The notes under the pieces: generated by a model | What the model was told of the DNA's origin: nothing | The model's database searches: none | The model's input: only the letters and a program-made list of their open reading frames with translations | Made by a program: the position numbers and the translations under genes | NCBI GenBank assembly: GCA_963691655.1 | Contig: OY829326.1 | Span: 41,319,989 to 41,383,988 of the forward strand | DNA length: 64,000 nt | DNA from: Toxonevra muliebris | Lineage: Eukaryota > Arthropoda > Insecta > Diptera > Pallopteridae | Direction of reading: 5' to 3' | In this document: positions 1 to 11,105 of the stretch, one piece after another | Numbering within the stretch: position 1 is the first letter of the stretch | How the letters are laid out: every line of letters begins with the position of its first letter

Positions 1-780
1 TAAAGCGGAAGTTTAACCTTAACCCCCTTCTTTGTACCAAAAATCAAACCTATGTCTTTTGAAATATTATGGTACAAATAAGTGTTAACCTTGACCATTT
101 CTGAATTTTTTTTCTTGTACCATAAGTGCATAAATGTCAGTTGACTTCAGTAGCTCTACAAAGGTCCGAGCCGCCTTAAAAAGGAGACTCAAAAAATGTA
201 GTTTGCTCTATTTTTGTCATACCATGAGCCTGTCCTTCGAGAAGATGTAATTGTTTGAAAACTTTTTTGGTTTTAATTCTATAAAGATTATAGACTACAA
301 TGACAAAGGTTTTTGCTCCAATAACACATTCGAGAAAGATGAAATTGTACGAATAAAATAAGGGTGAAACTACGTTTTTTGAGTCGCCTCTTTACGGCTA
401 CGTAGATCCTTGTATGCATACATATGAAGTGAGCTGAAAATGCGATTGTGTAGGAACATCTATGCACTTATGGTGCAAATAAAAAAAAAATGTTGGAAGT
501 CAAAGCGAAATTTTTTTTTTTATCCAAAAACGAATCCTTGGATTTTTAAAAAAAGTTAACTTAATTTCCGCAGTAAGAATAAACTTTTCCATTATTACTT
601 GACAAACCAGTCCGAAATTGTAACCAGAAAACAGTTCCTGGAAAAAAAGTTTGGCAAAATATTTTTAAAACGGTTAAAACTCACTGTATTTACGAGCAAA
701 ACTAAGGAAAGTTTCTGGTGTTTCTAATAGTTTGGCGGTATACTGTAGATCCTAGTATCAGATTAGCGGTATTCAGATGA
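1..780. other. AT-rich noncoding stretch with a short inverted repeat
   Basis: No coding signal is seen. Two arms of about 40 bases face each other at about 169-205 and 364-410, sharing the core GACTCAAAAAA and GTAGTTT. They would fold into an imperfect stem with a loop of about 160 bases and may be a decayed MITE. There is no clear target duplication. Confidence 0.4.
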
Positions 781-1085
781 ATGTGTCTTCCCGACGGTGA
801 AGTACTATTACTACTACTATTATGGCACAACAGCCCATGGAGGACCTTGACCGAGCTTTTCGCACCCATTCATGTTTTGTAAGTTATATTTATACGCGAA
901 GGAAAGGGACCTACAGTTTTAAGCCGAATTTGAACGGCGAAGTGAAAAGCTTTTCATAGGCAATTTTTGGTCTTGGAGGTTTGCCAGTGCCAGCCAAGAG
1001 GTGGTGCCGTGTAGAAACATTTTTATTTTCTATTTTTGATTTTTGACTGTGCCGCGCACTCCCCTGGGTAGCAGTCTAGTACACT
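781..1085. repeat. Dispersed repeat related to 38841-38960
   Basis: The stretch from about 866 to 985 aligns with 38841-38960: both have TGTTTTG(T/A)GAGTTATATTT-like sequence, then a GGCGAA block and a TTTGCCAGTGCC/TTTGGTGCC block. The style (GGAGGTTTGCC followed by a GGTG/GACC block) resembles short interspersed or LINE-derived repeats I associate with tephritid genomes. That family link is from memory and not verified. Confidence 0.45.
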
Positions 1086-1389
1086 AATCACTAGTAAGCC
1101 TACAAGGACCATTAAAGAAATATCCTATTGTAAAATAATGTGGAGAAACTAAATTTTTTGAAGTTGGCACGATTATTTGTCAAGATTTTTGAAAGGGGTG
1201 TTACCGGCTCTAGAACGACTTTACTATCATAAAATGAATTTACTGTTAAAGGCGAAACTTGTATGCTAATGATAGGGTCAAAACAGTCACTTTATCTTAG
1301 AATCATTTTAGTCTGAACCTTACTTATGAATCCATATGATTTTGCATTGATATATAGGTGGAAAATAACACAGATCCTATAGAAAACAG

Positions 1390-1670
1390 CTGGCTCTATA
1401 TGTGTGACAAGGGCATTCCATGCCTGTCATCTTTACGATAAAGCATGAGGCCTGAGGCCAAAAATTATGTATTGGTTATATCAAAGAATAATCACACCTT
1501 TGGTCACCTATGCAACAATTGCTTGGTGGTTGAAAACACAGCAAGCGAAGGCGCAATCTAAGTTAAACAAACTTCATCGCCTAACTTGTCTGGATATCAC
1601 AGGGGCAATAAAAATGTGTCCCACGGCAACAATTGAGGCAATAACTGGAATTACACTTAATAGTTAAAAT
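1390..1670 (+). pseudogene. Non-LTR retrotransposon reverse transcriptase fragment
   Basis: The reading frame contains GLRPKIMYWLYQRIITPL followed by an AWW motif and a LHRLTCLDITGAI segment. This is the region between the reverse transcriptase thumb and the RNase H domain of R1/I-like LINEs, where the usual wording is 'GLxPKxxxWLYxxVxxPxxxYxxxxWW'. Only about 75 residues survive, with a stop just upstream and loss of frame after 1667. It is a dead 3-prime piece of a retrotransposon. Clade assignment is uncertain. Confidence 0.7.
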
Positions 1671-1789
1671 GAAAGCCAGTTTAAGTGCTCTTAGACTGCC
1701 TAATGTAAACTGATGTAATTTCAAAAGTATATTTCAGAACAGTCCAGCTTTTGATTCCCAATCTCTTATTATTGTATGGGTGAGTTTTT

Positions 1790-1935
1790 ATATTATACGG
1801 CACACAAAGATTCGGGACCTATGAAGGACCTAAGTGCCCCCCTTTTTGTTAGGCTGTCCGCCATTTCATTTTCCTCGAATTCTTCATGACTTAGGATCCA
1901 AGCCAGTGTAACTTTGTGCCTGTTGGATAGGGTTT
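1790..1935 (-). pseudogene. LINE RNase H fragment, opposite strand
   Basis: On the minus strand one frame reads RHKVTLAWILSHEEFEEN followed by EMADSLTKRGA and an FIGPES segment. This matches the C-terminal part of the LINE RNase H domain (the 'WxxGHxGxxGNExADxLAxxGA' region, including the histidine and final aspartate). The frame breaks upstream, where an ALNSHT segment near 1960 suggests more of the same domain. It runs opposite to the reverse transcriptase piece at 1390-1670, so either two LINEs or an inversion is involved. Confidence 0.6.
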
Positions 1936-3535
1936 AAAGGAGCTTAAAATAATCCCCTAGAATTTTTTGGTATGTGAGTTAAGAGCTTTTAGAACTACTT
2001 GAATAATAATCGTTAATAAAAAAAATTTAAGGGACGAAAAAATTAAGCCTCGCTTTGGATTTCTGTATCCACAAATGATTGAGGTTGTCACAGAAAACTA
2101 CTTGAACCTCAGATATACCAACAGACGTTGACAAAAGCTTTATGGAGTCTGAGTTATGAGAATACAATAATGATCTCCCGTGGTATTATATCCTATGTGT
2201 TTTTTCAATTTAAATCCAGTTTTCGTATAATGAATTTTTGAAGAATATATTCAGGTTTTATATACTATATATACCATATTCATTTATCAATGAGTTATAC
2301 ACAGTATGTAGGTCTAGCTATGCCATTTTATGTAATAGGTACGTGCACAAAAAATCAGAAATTATAATAGGAATGTGAATAAGAGGTCTATCAGCTTGTC
2401 AGCGTTTATTCCGTTGTTTTATTCTTCCATTTCCTGTTTCCATATAACTAGCAAATAAAAAATTGAAATAGTAACAGAAACTTATTTGCATTCAAATTTA
2501 TACAGCATGAATTTTTTCTAATTTTACACAGAACGAAAAAAAAAAAACTGTTACACTTTTGATATAACATTCGAATTTTTGTAATAAAATACTGAAAAAA
2601 ATCGTCGATTTTTTTTTCCAGACAATAAAAGAATATGTCAGCATGAATTTTGAAATACTTAAAAAAAAAAACAGAAAAAAACTTTTTAAAAAATTTCAAT
2701 AAAATTAACCCGGAAATTATGAGCGTGTCAAATGCAACTAGAAAAAAAACCAAACAACAACAACAACAAAAGAATCCTAACAACCCGTCAGCACATCTTT
2801 TTTTATTTTGAGTATTTTTTGCTAGAAAATTTTACTTTATTAACAATTGAATTATTTTCATGAGCTGAAAAAATTTTGATGTTTTTTGTTTTTTTTTTTT
2901 TGCGTTCTTTCTCTATACAGACAGCGCGAGGGGTGGCTACCGTTTTTTTGTGCGCCCATTATTTTAGTCCACCCCTCGAGTGCTATGTGATGATCAGCAC
3001 GGTGTTAAGAAAACATTGCTCTATACTCGGTCATATGTACTATGAATGTATGTATATAAGCATACATATTCTAAGCTGTGAAATGATTTTTTCTGTACTA
3101 AAAAAATACTCTTATTTTTTGTAACAAATTAAAAAAAAAAACGTGCTTGATTGTAATGTCAGATAAAGTCAAATGGATTTATGTTGCAATTTTAATTTAA
3201 ATGATTATGGAAAAAAGAAAAAAATAATAATAACATTGAAATGTATAAGTTTTTGACATGTGCGCATTGGAGTGACAGCATAACTTTAATTAAACTTTTT
3301 TTTATACTTCTTAAAAATTAGAACTTTAGGGAGTTCTACTAAGCACGATGGCAACAACGTCATTGTCATTATCATAATCATTGCCAGCATCAGCATCAAC
3401 TTAAATATTTACTCATAATTAAAATGTACTTTGTCCACACTCAAAATAATAATACTAAAAAAGAAGACGCTCATTGAGACAACTCCAACAACTCAAAATT
3501 TAATTCTTGATTGCAGCAGGAGTAAGACCAAAAGC

Positions 3536-3569
<34 letters not shown>

Positions 3570-4465
3570 TTAGCTTAAACATTGAAATCTTAAGCGTAAA
3601 TTAAACAAGCCTAATGCTGACAAAGAGACACATATACTAACACATATACACACTCGTATACAACTATACATTAATGTATACTAATGAGTGGGAGAATTGC
3701 CAAGAAAATGTGCTCCATAGCGAAGTGCTGACAAAGTGCCGTATTAGTAGAAAATAGGAATAGGAGTTTGCAGTGGGACAAATTAAATGATGCACTTGCA
3801 AAATTTTTAATTTTTTTTTAAATTAAAAACAAAATCTTAAATTGGTATGACAAATTTCAGGTTCAATCTCCTGATCCCAGGATTCGTAGTTAATAAATTC
3901 AAATACAAAAAGGTGTTTTTTTTATATTACAAAACCTATGGAAGATGCTACAGACAAACACTTTGAAGAAGTAAATTTTTACACAGATAAAGGAAACTAA
4001 ATGTTTGGAAAGTAAATTTAACAAATTTGGTCATTGGAGGATGATCAGCCCAGCTAACAGTAAGACACAGACTCTAGTTAAAAACTGTGCAAATCTGACG
4101 ATTAACGTGGCGTTCGGTAAATATCGAATTGAAGTTTATACAGTGTTTGATACCGGTATTGTACCGGAACGGAAATACCGAAAAAACCAGAATTTTTTGA
4201 GCGTGTTAACAACCATATCAATGGCCATATTTGAAAAAAGCAAAATAAAAAATGGAAATTTGTTTTAAAAAACTTGAAAAAAAAAACCATCACGAATGGG
4301 GGTAAAGAGAAGGAAAAATTCTTATATTTTCATTAGCAATAACTTTATATAAGGCATGAAATCTCTTACTTTTGAACTTTATACACGAGATCGTAATCTT
4401 TATAAGCAATAGAAAAAAATTAAATTCAATGGTTATCACTTTAATTTTATTTATTTAAATATAAA
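1936..4465. other. Noncoding AT-rich DNA with a CAA microsatellite
   Basis: Homopolymer A and T runs dominate. A perfect (CAA)n microsatellite lies at about 3535-3569. No open frame here has protein-like composition; the longer ones are translations of T-rich or A-rich tracts. Confidence 0.6.
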
Positions 4466-4469
4466 TAAT

Positions 4470-5115
4470 AAAGAGTGGTCCTAAGTCGGCACCGTAAGAG
4501 TTTATGTCGAAAACAGGGAGTAAACAGGGTTTAATGGCATTTTAATGGCATTTTAATGCCTTTGATCTGATACCACGATCCTTTGTCTACAATTCTATGT
4601 CGTTCGGAGCATAGTAGTCCTAAGCCGGCACCCCCTTGTTCTTGTGTTGGCACATAATTTTTTTTCCCCCAAATGTAAGAAAAATAGCATATTATGTGTG
4701 TTTTATGAAGTATTGGACAAATTATAACCATACACAAATAACAAAAAAAAGAACAAAAAACAAAAAATGGTGCCGACTCAAGGTCAATACGAAACAAATC
4801 CGAATGAAAAATCAAATTTATCAGGCGAAAGCACATAGAGCACAGAAACCTGAATGCGTTGGTTTCTCAATTCAACTTTTTAACTATGTAGACATCTGCA
4901 GCAGATTCACAAGAATGCAAGAAAATGTAATTCCGTATGCACGAAAAATTTATCCCAAGCTCACGTTGCCAAACGAAACCTAAGTGACAATTGTTAGCAT
5001 AAATTACGTCCATGTCTATCAACCTGTCATACTATGAAACCGTTAAGCCAACACACGCGTCATTTTTGAGCAAAGCGGGGTGCCGTCTTAACCCACAGGG
5101 TCACTTTAAGACCAT
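4470..5115. repeat. Region with recurrent TAAGnCGGCACC motif
   Basis: The motif CTAAGTCGGCACC at about 4482, CTAAGCCGGCACCCC at about 4620, its reverse-complement-like GGTGCCGACTCAAGG at about 4769 and GGGGTGCCGTCTTAACCC at about 5078 recur within 650 bases. The outer copies face each other, so this may be a decayed inverted-repeat element. A three-unit TTAATGGCATTT tandem lies at about 4533-4560. Confidence 0.35.
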
Positions 5116-5195
5116 TGTCACCTATATATAAAAATAACTTTTTAATTTTTCATTTCTTTGTTCAAAAATAATATTTATATTTTTATTTCTTTGCT

Positions 5196-6776
5196 CAGAC
5201 ATAATAACACAGTCCACCAAATTAAGACTTTTTGGCTGCAACAGAATAGCCACCCTATAATCCTGAAAGGACATGTTGTATAGACCATTTTTGTAAAATA
5301 AACTTATAGTCCAGCACGTCTTAGTTTTTTTTTTTTTTACAGTGGGTCAAAATTTACATTTTTGGTCGAAGGGAGCTGAATACTAAGTGCAAAAAGTGAA
5401 ATAAATTGATGACTGAGAAAAATCTTATCGGTTGTAGAATAATAATACGAGCATAATTTTTGTAAAACTTTTTAACCCTTTAGCTCATCCTTTTATGGGT
5501 CAATTCGACACCGTTTTTGATCGAAACCTAAAAAGCCCTTTCAAAAGAAACATTTAAGGATTAAAGTATTCCACAAAAATATATGCCAGAAAATTTTATT
5601 AGGGGTCACCAAAAACATAAAAGTCATATACATAACAGTTAACGGTTAATAAAAGGAAATAGTCTCTTACCCACAGAAAAAAAATGTAATATAATGTGAG
5701 TTCAGCATTATGATTAATTAAGATAATTATAACTCTAATTTTGAATACCAAGGAAACGTCCCAAGGTATTCGGCGCCGATTTTTTTGATTTTCATAAATG
5801 AAGGGGCCGGAAATCTAAGAGACACGTAGGTATGTTCGATTATGCAGTACTGCCACCATACTGCAAAATTAGCTGAAGCAAAAATGTTTAAAATTCGATT
5901 TTTGTCTCCTGATCACACATTTAACAGCAAAGGACCGGCGCCGCTGATGCTTGACCAACCGCCAGATATTGCATTTTGAACGTTTTTGCTTCTGCGAATG
6001 CTGCATAAGCGAGCATACCCATATTTTTTTTATCGACCGAAAAACTAAAGGATTGGTTTTATTTATGGAAATTTTACGTATCATCAATAACGAAGACAAA
6101 TACGTAGTACAATTGAAGAACCATATTTTTAATATTTTGGAGCACAATTTTTTATACCAAAAATTATATGTGCAACTTAAGAAAGTAAGTCATTGACCTG
6201 GTATAAAGGCGGTGACAGGACACTGGTATTTTCTATGCCCATAACTTAGATTGAACCGGCAGATCATATATCAGGCGCGTGCTAGTTATGCGTAAATTAC
6301 AAATTTGGTTGAGGTAAAAAGCTATTTAATTTTATCAGCCGTTATATATATGACATTTATGCCTTTGATGAACCTTAGTGAAATTTTTTGGTAAATATTT
6401 TTGTGGAATACTTTAATCCTTAAATTTTTCTTTTGAAAGGACTTTTTAGGTTTCCATCAAAAACGGTGTAGAATTGACCCATAAAAAGATGAGCTAAAGG
6501 GTTAAAAAGTTCTACAAAAATTATCTTCGTAAAATTCTACAATACAACTTTACCGATAAGATTTTTCTCAGTAATCAATTTATATCACTTTTTGCACTTA
6601 GTATTCAGCTCCCTTCGACCAAAAATGAAAACTTTGACCCACTGTAAAAAAAAAAACTAAGACGTGCTGGACTATAAGTTTATTTTACAAAAATGGTCTA
6701 TACAACATGTCCTTTCAGGATTATAGGGTGGCTATTCTGTTGCAAAAATACTGTTGGACTCTGTAATTATTTTCAG
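5196..6776. mobile_element. Long inverted-repeat (foldback-like) DNA element
   Basis: The arms at about 5200-5655 and 6325-6775 are reverse complements of each other over about 450 bases with scattered mismatches. Examples are the ATAGCCACCCTATAATCC block at the outer side and the TTCCACAAAAATAT block at the inner side. The outer ends share ATAATnACAnAGTCCA. Inside both arms a TTAA followed by CCCTTTAGCTCATC occurs (5472 and, inverted, 6502), the form of piggyBac-type ends, so a TTAA element may be nested in or may be the core of the structure. The 670-base centre has short open frames (5951-6196 plus and 5869-6147 minus) that I do not recognise. Confidence 0.75.
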
Positions 6777-6814
6777 ATTTAAAAAAAAAAAAAAAAATTA
6801 AAACGTTACACACT

Positions 6815-7140
6815 TTTGTGGGTAGGTTCTTTTAAAAAGAATTTCGTAGTTTTGCAAGAATTGACCAAGTCTTGCCAAAACTTCTACGGCACTGCCAGAA
6901 AACCTTTAGTGCATGAGATACCGTTTGCGCGATATGAGTTTTCCACGAAAATTGTGAATCTAGGGTTACCCCTAAGTACTTCACTTCCGAGGACAATGGC
7001 AGAGTAACTCTTCTATTACTTCTGAGTAAATAGTACTAAGGTACTTTTATTCGGATTCACAAAGAGACCATGCCCACCGCACCATTTGTCGATATTGTCC
7101 AGGACCTCCTGCAGAGCCACGCGGGACTGCAACCATATTT
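6815..7140 (-). pseudogene. LINE reverse transcriptase fragment (palm/thumb)
   Basis: The minus strand reads LQEVLDNIDKWCGGHGL then FVNPNKSTLVLFT. After a frameshift it continues as SEVKYLGVTLDSQFSWK and CRRSFGKTW. This is the well-known stretch of R1-like LINE reverse transcriptases leading from the 'WCxxxGLxxNPxKT' motif to 'VKYLGVxLDxxLxW' and 'CRRxFGKTWGL'. One frameshift and stops make it a relic. It lies only about 40 bases right of the foldback-like element. Confidence 0.75.
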
Positions 7141-8198
7141 CGGAATTTGGATTAGTTGAACTTGATTAGATTTAGTCACAGAGGATTTTTTCCGAATAAA
7201 CAAAAAATGTTGCTAATATTGTGATTGCATAAGTGAAAAATCTGTCGTCAATTTCCTCTAGGTATAGTAGCTTTTTATTTTAAGTGTGAATGACAATCGA
7301 ACTTCCCAAAAGGCTCATATCTACCTACCTCCGAATGTGACTAACTACTGCAAACTATTCAGTTTTATTTTTGCATTTACTTGCAAGTTAGCCAGAGTTA
7401 ACCCACTGTATGCACCGTTGAAGAGCTCGAAGGAGCCCAAGATACTTTATGATGATGCTTTATTTTATCCACAACATAATTAAAATTGCGCTGAATGAAA
7501 TCGCATAAAATGAATTAAATATTTTAAGGCTATTTATGTAGAATTTTATCGCTTTTGAATATCGTTGCTGTTCTTGCGCTCATTGCTCGGCGCAAACATT
7601 TCTCAAAGGAGACATTTCTCAACAACAGGAAATGAAATATTAATAGCAAAAAAATGTTGTCATCGTCAACGTGGTAGTCACCACGATACGCCGATGTTGT
7701 CTCTGTTTCTATGAGCATAGAATGCAGACAAAGATTTTTACACTCATTGAAAAGATTTCATACAGAAGTAAAAAACTGAAAATGTGTGTGTGTGTGTGTG
7801 TGATTGTTGCAAACAATTGTTTGCAAATGTTAACAAATTTTTCGTTCTTTTCACAAGTTTTTCCTAAAATTTTCAATAGTTTTTCAAGATATTTTCAATG
7901 TTTTACAAAATTTGTTAGTCTATTTCAGCTCAAGGTAGTTTATTTTCCAATGCATACGATCTTATTCATATATATTTTAGAAAGTGGTATATATCATTGT
8001 TGCAACATATGCATATTTCTACTTGTTTACTCGGATGTATATTTGTATATATGTACATTCCTGTATATGTATGTATGTATGTATGCATGTGGTAAAAAAA
8101 TATGCTTCTGCATGCAAATTCAACATATTTTTTCTATGCATTTGCATTTTTTGCATGCATCTTTTCAATATATCCTTCGTGCATACATAGAATACACA
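7141..8198. other. Noncoding AT-rich DNA with GT microsatellite
   Basis: A (GT)n tract lies at about 7784-7802. Open frames here consist of low-complexity T-rich or TATG-rich translation and have no support as genes. Confidence 0.5.
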
Positions 8199-8390
8199 CA
8201 CTAGCGTATCCAAGGGGCAAGGGGGTTTTATTTTCAAAAGCTAATGACTGTATATTTTGTAACCTGATTGTTATGGAGGTATTAAAATTATTTATTTTGC
8301 AAAGAGTGCATACTTGTTCTGGGAATCGTGATTCATGTGTCAAAACACACTGGTTTTTGTGAAAAAACCCCCACCCTGGATCCGCCAATG
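8199..8390. mobile_element. Short MITE with CACT...GGATCC-type ends
   Basis: The left end CACTAGCGTATCCAAGGGG and the right end, read inverted as CATTGGCGGATCCAGGGTG, form imperfect terminal repeats around about 190 bases. Both inner flanks are G-rich then T-rich (GGGGGTTTT). A CCCTTGAATCCGCCACTG at 16707-16724 matches the right end and may be a solo end of the same family. I see no clear target duplication, so the superfamily is open. Confidence 0.5.
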
Positions 8391-9324
8391 TATACACGTA
8401 TATATACAATAAACATACATACATATGTACATAAATATATATTGATATATGTATGCATATGCTTAAGCATACAAAAATGTGAATGGTTTATAATGATGCT
8501 GTTCGTTCTATTCATTTCGAGAGTTTTGTATGTTTATGCATATCTACCTACAATATTTCTCTTGAAATATGTATGTCCATAAATATGTACATATATACAT
8601 TTATGCATATACCATACTTGCATAATTTTTTTTCCATTTTTCTTTATGATTTTAACCAACATTAACATTGGACTTATTGCATTCTCTTCTGCTGCCAAGA
8701 GTGAGAAGTCGATAAGAGAATACCTACATACATACTCTTGTTTGTATGTATGTATGTATGTATATGAAGTTGCATAATAGGATGTCTGCTCAAGCACTTA
8801 GTCATTATAATTACTTTTTGCAACAATATTGCTTCAGTCAATAATTTTCAAAAGTATGAGAGTTCAAGTTGTCGATGGATGTTGGCTAGGAAGGCTTAAA
8901 TATCTATAATATTAATGTTAAATAACTGGAATTGCATTACTTCACTATTTCATTAGTTGCAATTACATTTACCTAATATTTACTTTCTGTCCTACCATAG
9001 AGCGTCTACGTATTTATTTTTCATTTACAAATTTAAAGTTAAGCAGATTTCAACTTTTCTACGCATTTTCGAGTCATGACATTTACGTGAAAACATAGAA
9101 CGTAAATATTTCCTCTACTTCTCGTACAAATGATTTTTTCCCATAAATTCGATTAGAGCGTTTTTATGCAGGAAAAGTTCAAGGTTTTTTTTACTGAAAT
9201 TGAACCTCGAGTCTTCTGCGGCACGGTCCGCGCATTTATCATTTGTGCTCTGGCGACTAGAAGATGGACACCGTGATTTGTCAGTGGACAAAAATATTAG
9301 AAAATTAAAAATACAAGTTTATTC
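8391..9324. other. TATG/TACA-rich noncoding stretch
   Basis: Imperfect ATGT/ACAT tetranucleotide runs occur around 8062-8090, 8410-8470, 8560-8610 and 8743-8764. They generate long but meaningless open frames on both strands. No gene is seen. Confidence 0.5.
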
Positions 9325-10375
9325 ATCTAAATCTATATTGTCCCTTTCAAAGTAATCCCCATGCAACACACTTATGCCAGCGCTTGATTCAATCCTCGAA
9401 ATATTTTTTAAATTCGGTTTTCGGTGTGTCCATCAGTGGTTCCTGCGATTTTTCCATTACTTCCTCTCGGCCGCTGAAACGCGTTCCCCGTAATGGTTTT
9501 TCAACTCGACTGAACAGATAGAAGTCACAGGCAGCCAAATCAGGTGAATTCGATGGCTGTTGGATGGTATTTGTAGCATATTTCGTCAAAAAATTACGAA
9601 TAATGATGATGCAAAATCCACGAGTTTTCTGTCCACAATTCTGATCTCTTTCGGCGAATTGCTTCACGCAAACGTCTCATAACGCCCAAATAATACTCTT
9701 TGCTTACTGTCTGGCCTTCTGGCAAAAATTCATGATGCACTACACCGTTGTAATCCATGAAAACCGTGAGCATTGCCTTCTTTTTTGACTGAAAACGACT
9801 TGGTTTTTTTGGTCTCGGCTCATTTGGTGAACGCCATTCACTTGCTCGATGTCTGGATTGCGTGTCGTACTCATAAACCCACGTCTCGTCTCCAGTAATG
9901 ATCCTTTTGATGACTGTGGGATCGGATACCAGCCTCATGTTTTTTGCGACGTCAGCACGGTCTCTTTTTTGCATGAAATTGAGGTCTTTTGGCACCAACT
10001 TTGCTGCTACACGACGGAAACCCAAATCATTAACCAAAATGTCTTGGACGGATCCATAGGCAATGTTCAAGTTCTCCGCTATCTCTCTGATGGTAAATTT
10101 GCGGTTATTGACCAAAATTTATTTTACTTTATCAACGTTTTCGTCGGTTTTCGATGTCTATGGTCTGCCACTGCATTCATCATCTTCGATTGACTCACAA
10201 CCACTTTTGAACCGCTCGTGCCACTGGTAAACGACCGTTTTCTTTAGAGAATCGTTGCCGAAACACTTTTCCAACATTTCCAACGTTCGCGCACCATTAA
10301 ATCTGTTTTTTACGCAAAATTTAATACAATACAATTTAATAAAATTGTAAAAAATCGTCAACACACACAGAGATA
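9325..10375 (-). pseudogene. mariner transposase relic
   Basis: The minus strand carries a mariner-type DDD transposase in three pieces. The N-terminal helix-turn-helix part has VVYQWHERFKSG and EDDECSGRP (10364-10158). The middle has ILVNDLGFRRVAAKLVPK and the first catalytic aspartate in ITGDETWVYEYD. The C-terminal part has SNSPDLAACDFYLF and KYFED. The first and third acidic residues are present. The second one, normally in a 'HHDNAPAH' motif, is lost to a small deletion and frameshift after SWILHH (about 9600). The final residues (about 9340-9370) carry another frameshift. The family cuts and pastes at TA sites, but I could not define terminal repeats with confidence. Confidence 0.85.
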
Positions 10376-10767
10376 GATGTACTCTTGGCTACGTAACTTT
10401 TGCAAATGTCAAGCTATGACGCTTACGAAGAATTGAAGGGAATATCAACAACAGATGTACCAACTTAACAAAAATAAACAGAACTCAAATCGGAACGATG
10501 GGAGCTCCACACGGTGGTTATTCCGGGAACTTTTTGATCAAGGTGGTATGTCTTCGATCGTTGCAATTCCCGATTTTAAAGGTAATAGAATAACTATAAA
10601 GCATCTAGAATATTTGTTTCGACGAAGTTATTGCTTGCCAAAATCGATCAATTGGAATAAATAAATAAATATTGGAATCAAAATAAAAAATTTTTAGGAC
10701 TCTTACAAGAAAAGTTTTATTAAATCAGGATTTTCGTTTTTGAGAATTATTCATAGCTTTCATAAAA
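10376..10767. other. Noncoding spacer
   Basis: A 69-codon plus-strand open frame at 10455-10664 has no recognisable motif and is not supported. Nothing else is seen. Confidence 0.4.
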
Positions 10768-11105
10768 ATGCCGTTGAAGCATCATATCCTTCGCGAGCGT
10801 GTTGTACCATTTTCTAAAATCAATGAAAAGCTTGCCAATAAATTTACACTGAATCATTTTAAAAGCGAAGATGTGCCAAAAACTACTTGATATAGAATTC
10901 TTAAGACTATGAAAGCGAAAAGAAAATGTGGAAGTGGAAGGATTCCATCAATAATGACTAAAAAGGCCATATCTAAGCTTAAAGCTAAATTTAACAATTC
11001 GGATAGAATTAGCCAATGTAACGCACTGCAGAGATGAAATGCGATCAAAGCTACATCTGCAAAACATTGAAAAACCTTCAAGTAAAGTGTCTCAAAAAAC
11101 CTTAT
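10768..11105 (+). pseudogene. IS630/Tc1/mariner helix-turn-helix fragment
   Basis: The frame from ATG at 10768 reads LRERVVPFSKINEK, then FTLNHFKSEDVPKTT, a stop, YRILKTMKAKRKCGSGR and IMTKKAISKLKAKF; after a frameshift it continues as QSYICKTLKNLQVK. This is the paired helix-turn-helix DNA-binding region of an IS630/Tc1/mariner transposase, with a GRPR-like linker (CGSGR). The catalytic domain is absent. It differs from the mariner at 9325-10375 and from the DD37E copies, so it is another family. Confidence 0.65.

Noticed and set aside
3850..3866. GGTTCAATCTC resembling a tRNA B box
   Set aside because: No A box at the right distance and no cloverleaf could be formed.
7671..8665. Overlapping open frames up to 177 codons
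   Set aside because: They arise from T-rich, GT and ATGT/ACAT simple sequence on both strands; there is no protein motif.
9849..10193. 114-codon plus-strand frame
   Set aside because: It is the complement of the mariner transposase coding strand.
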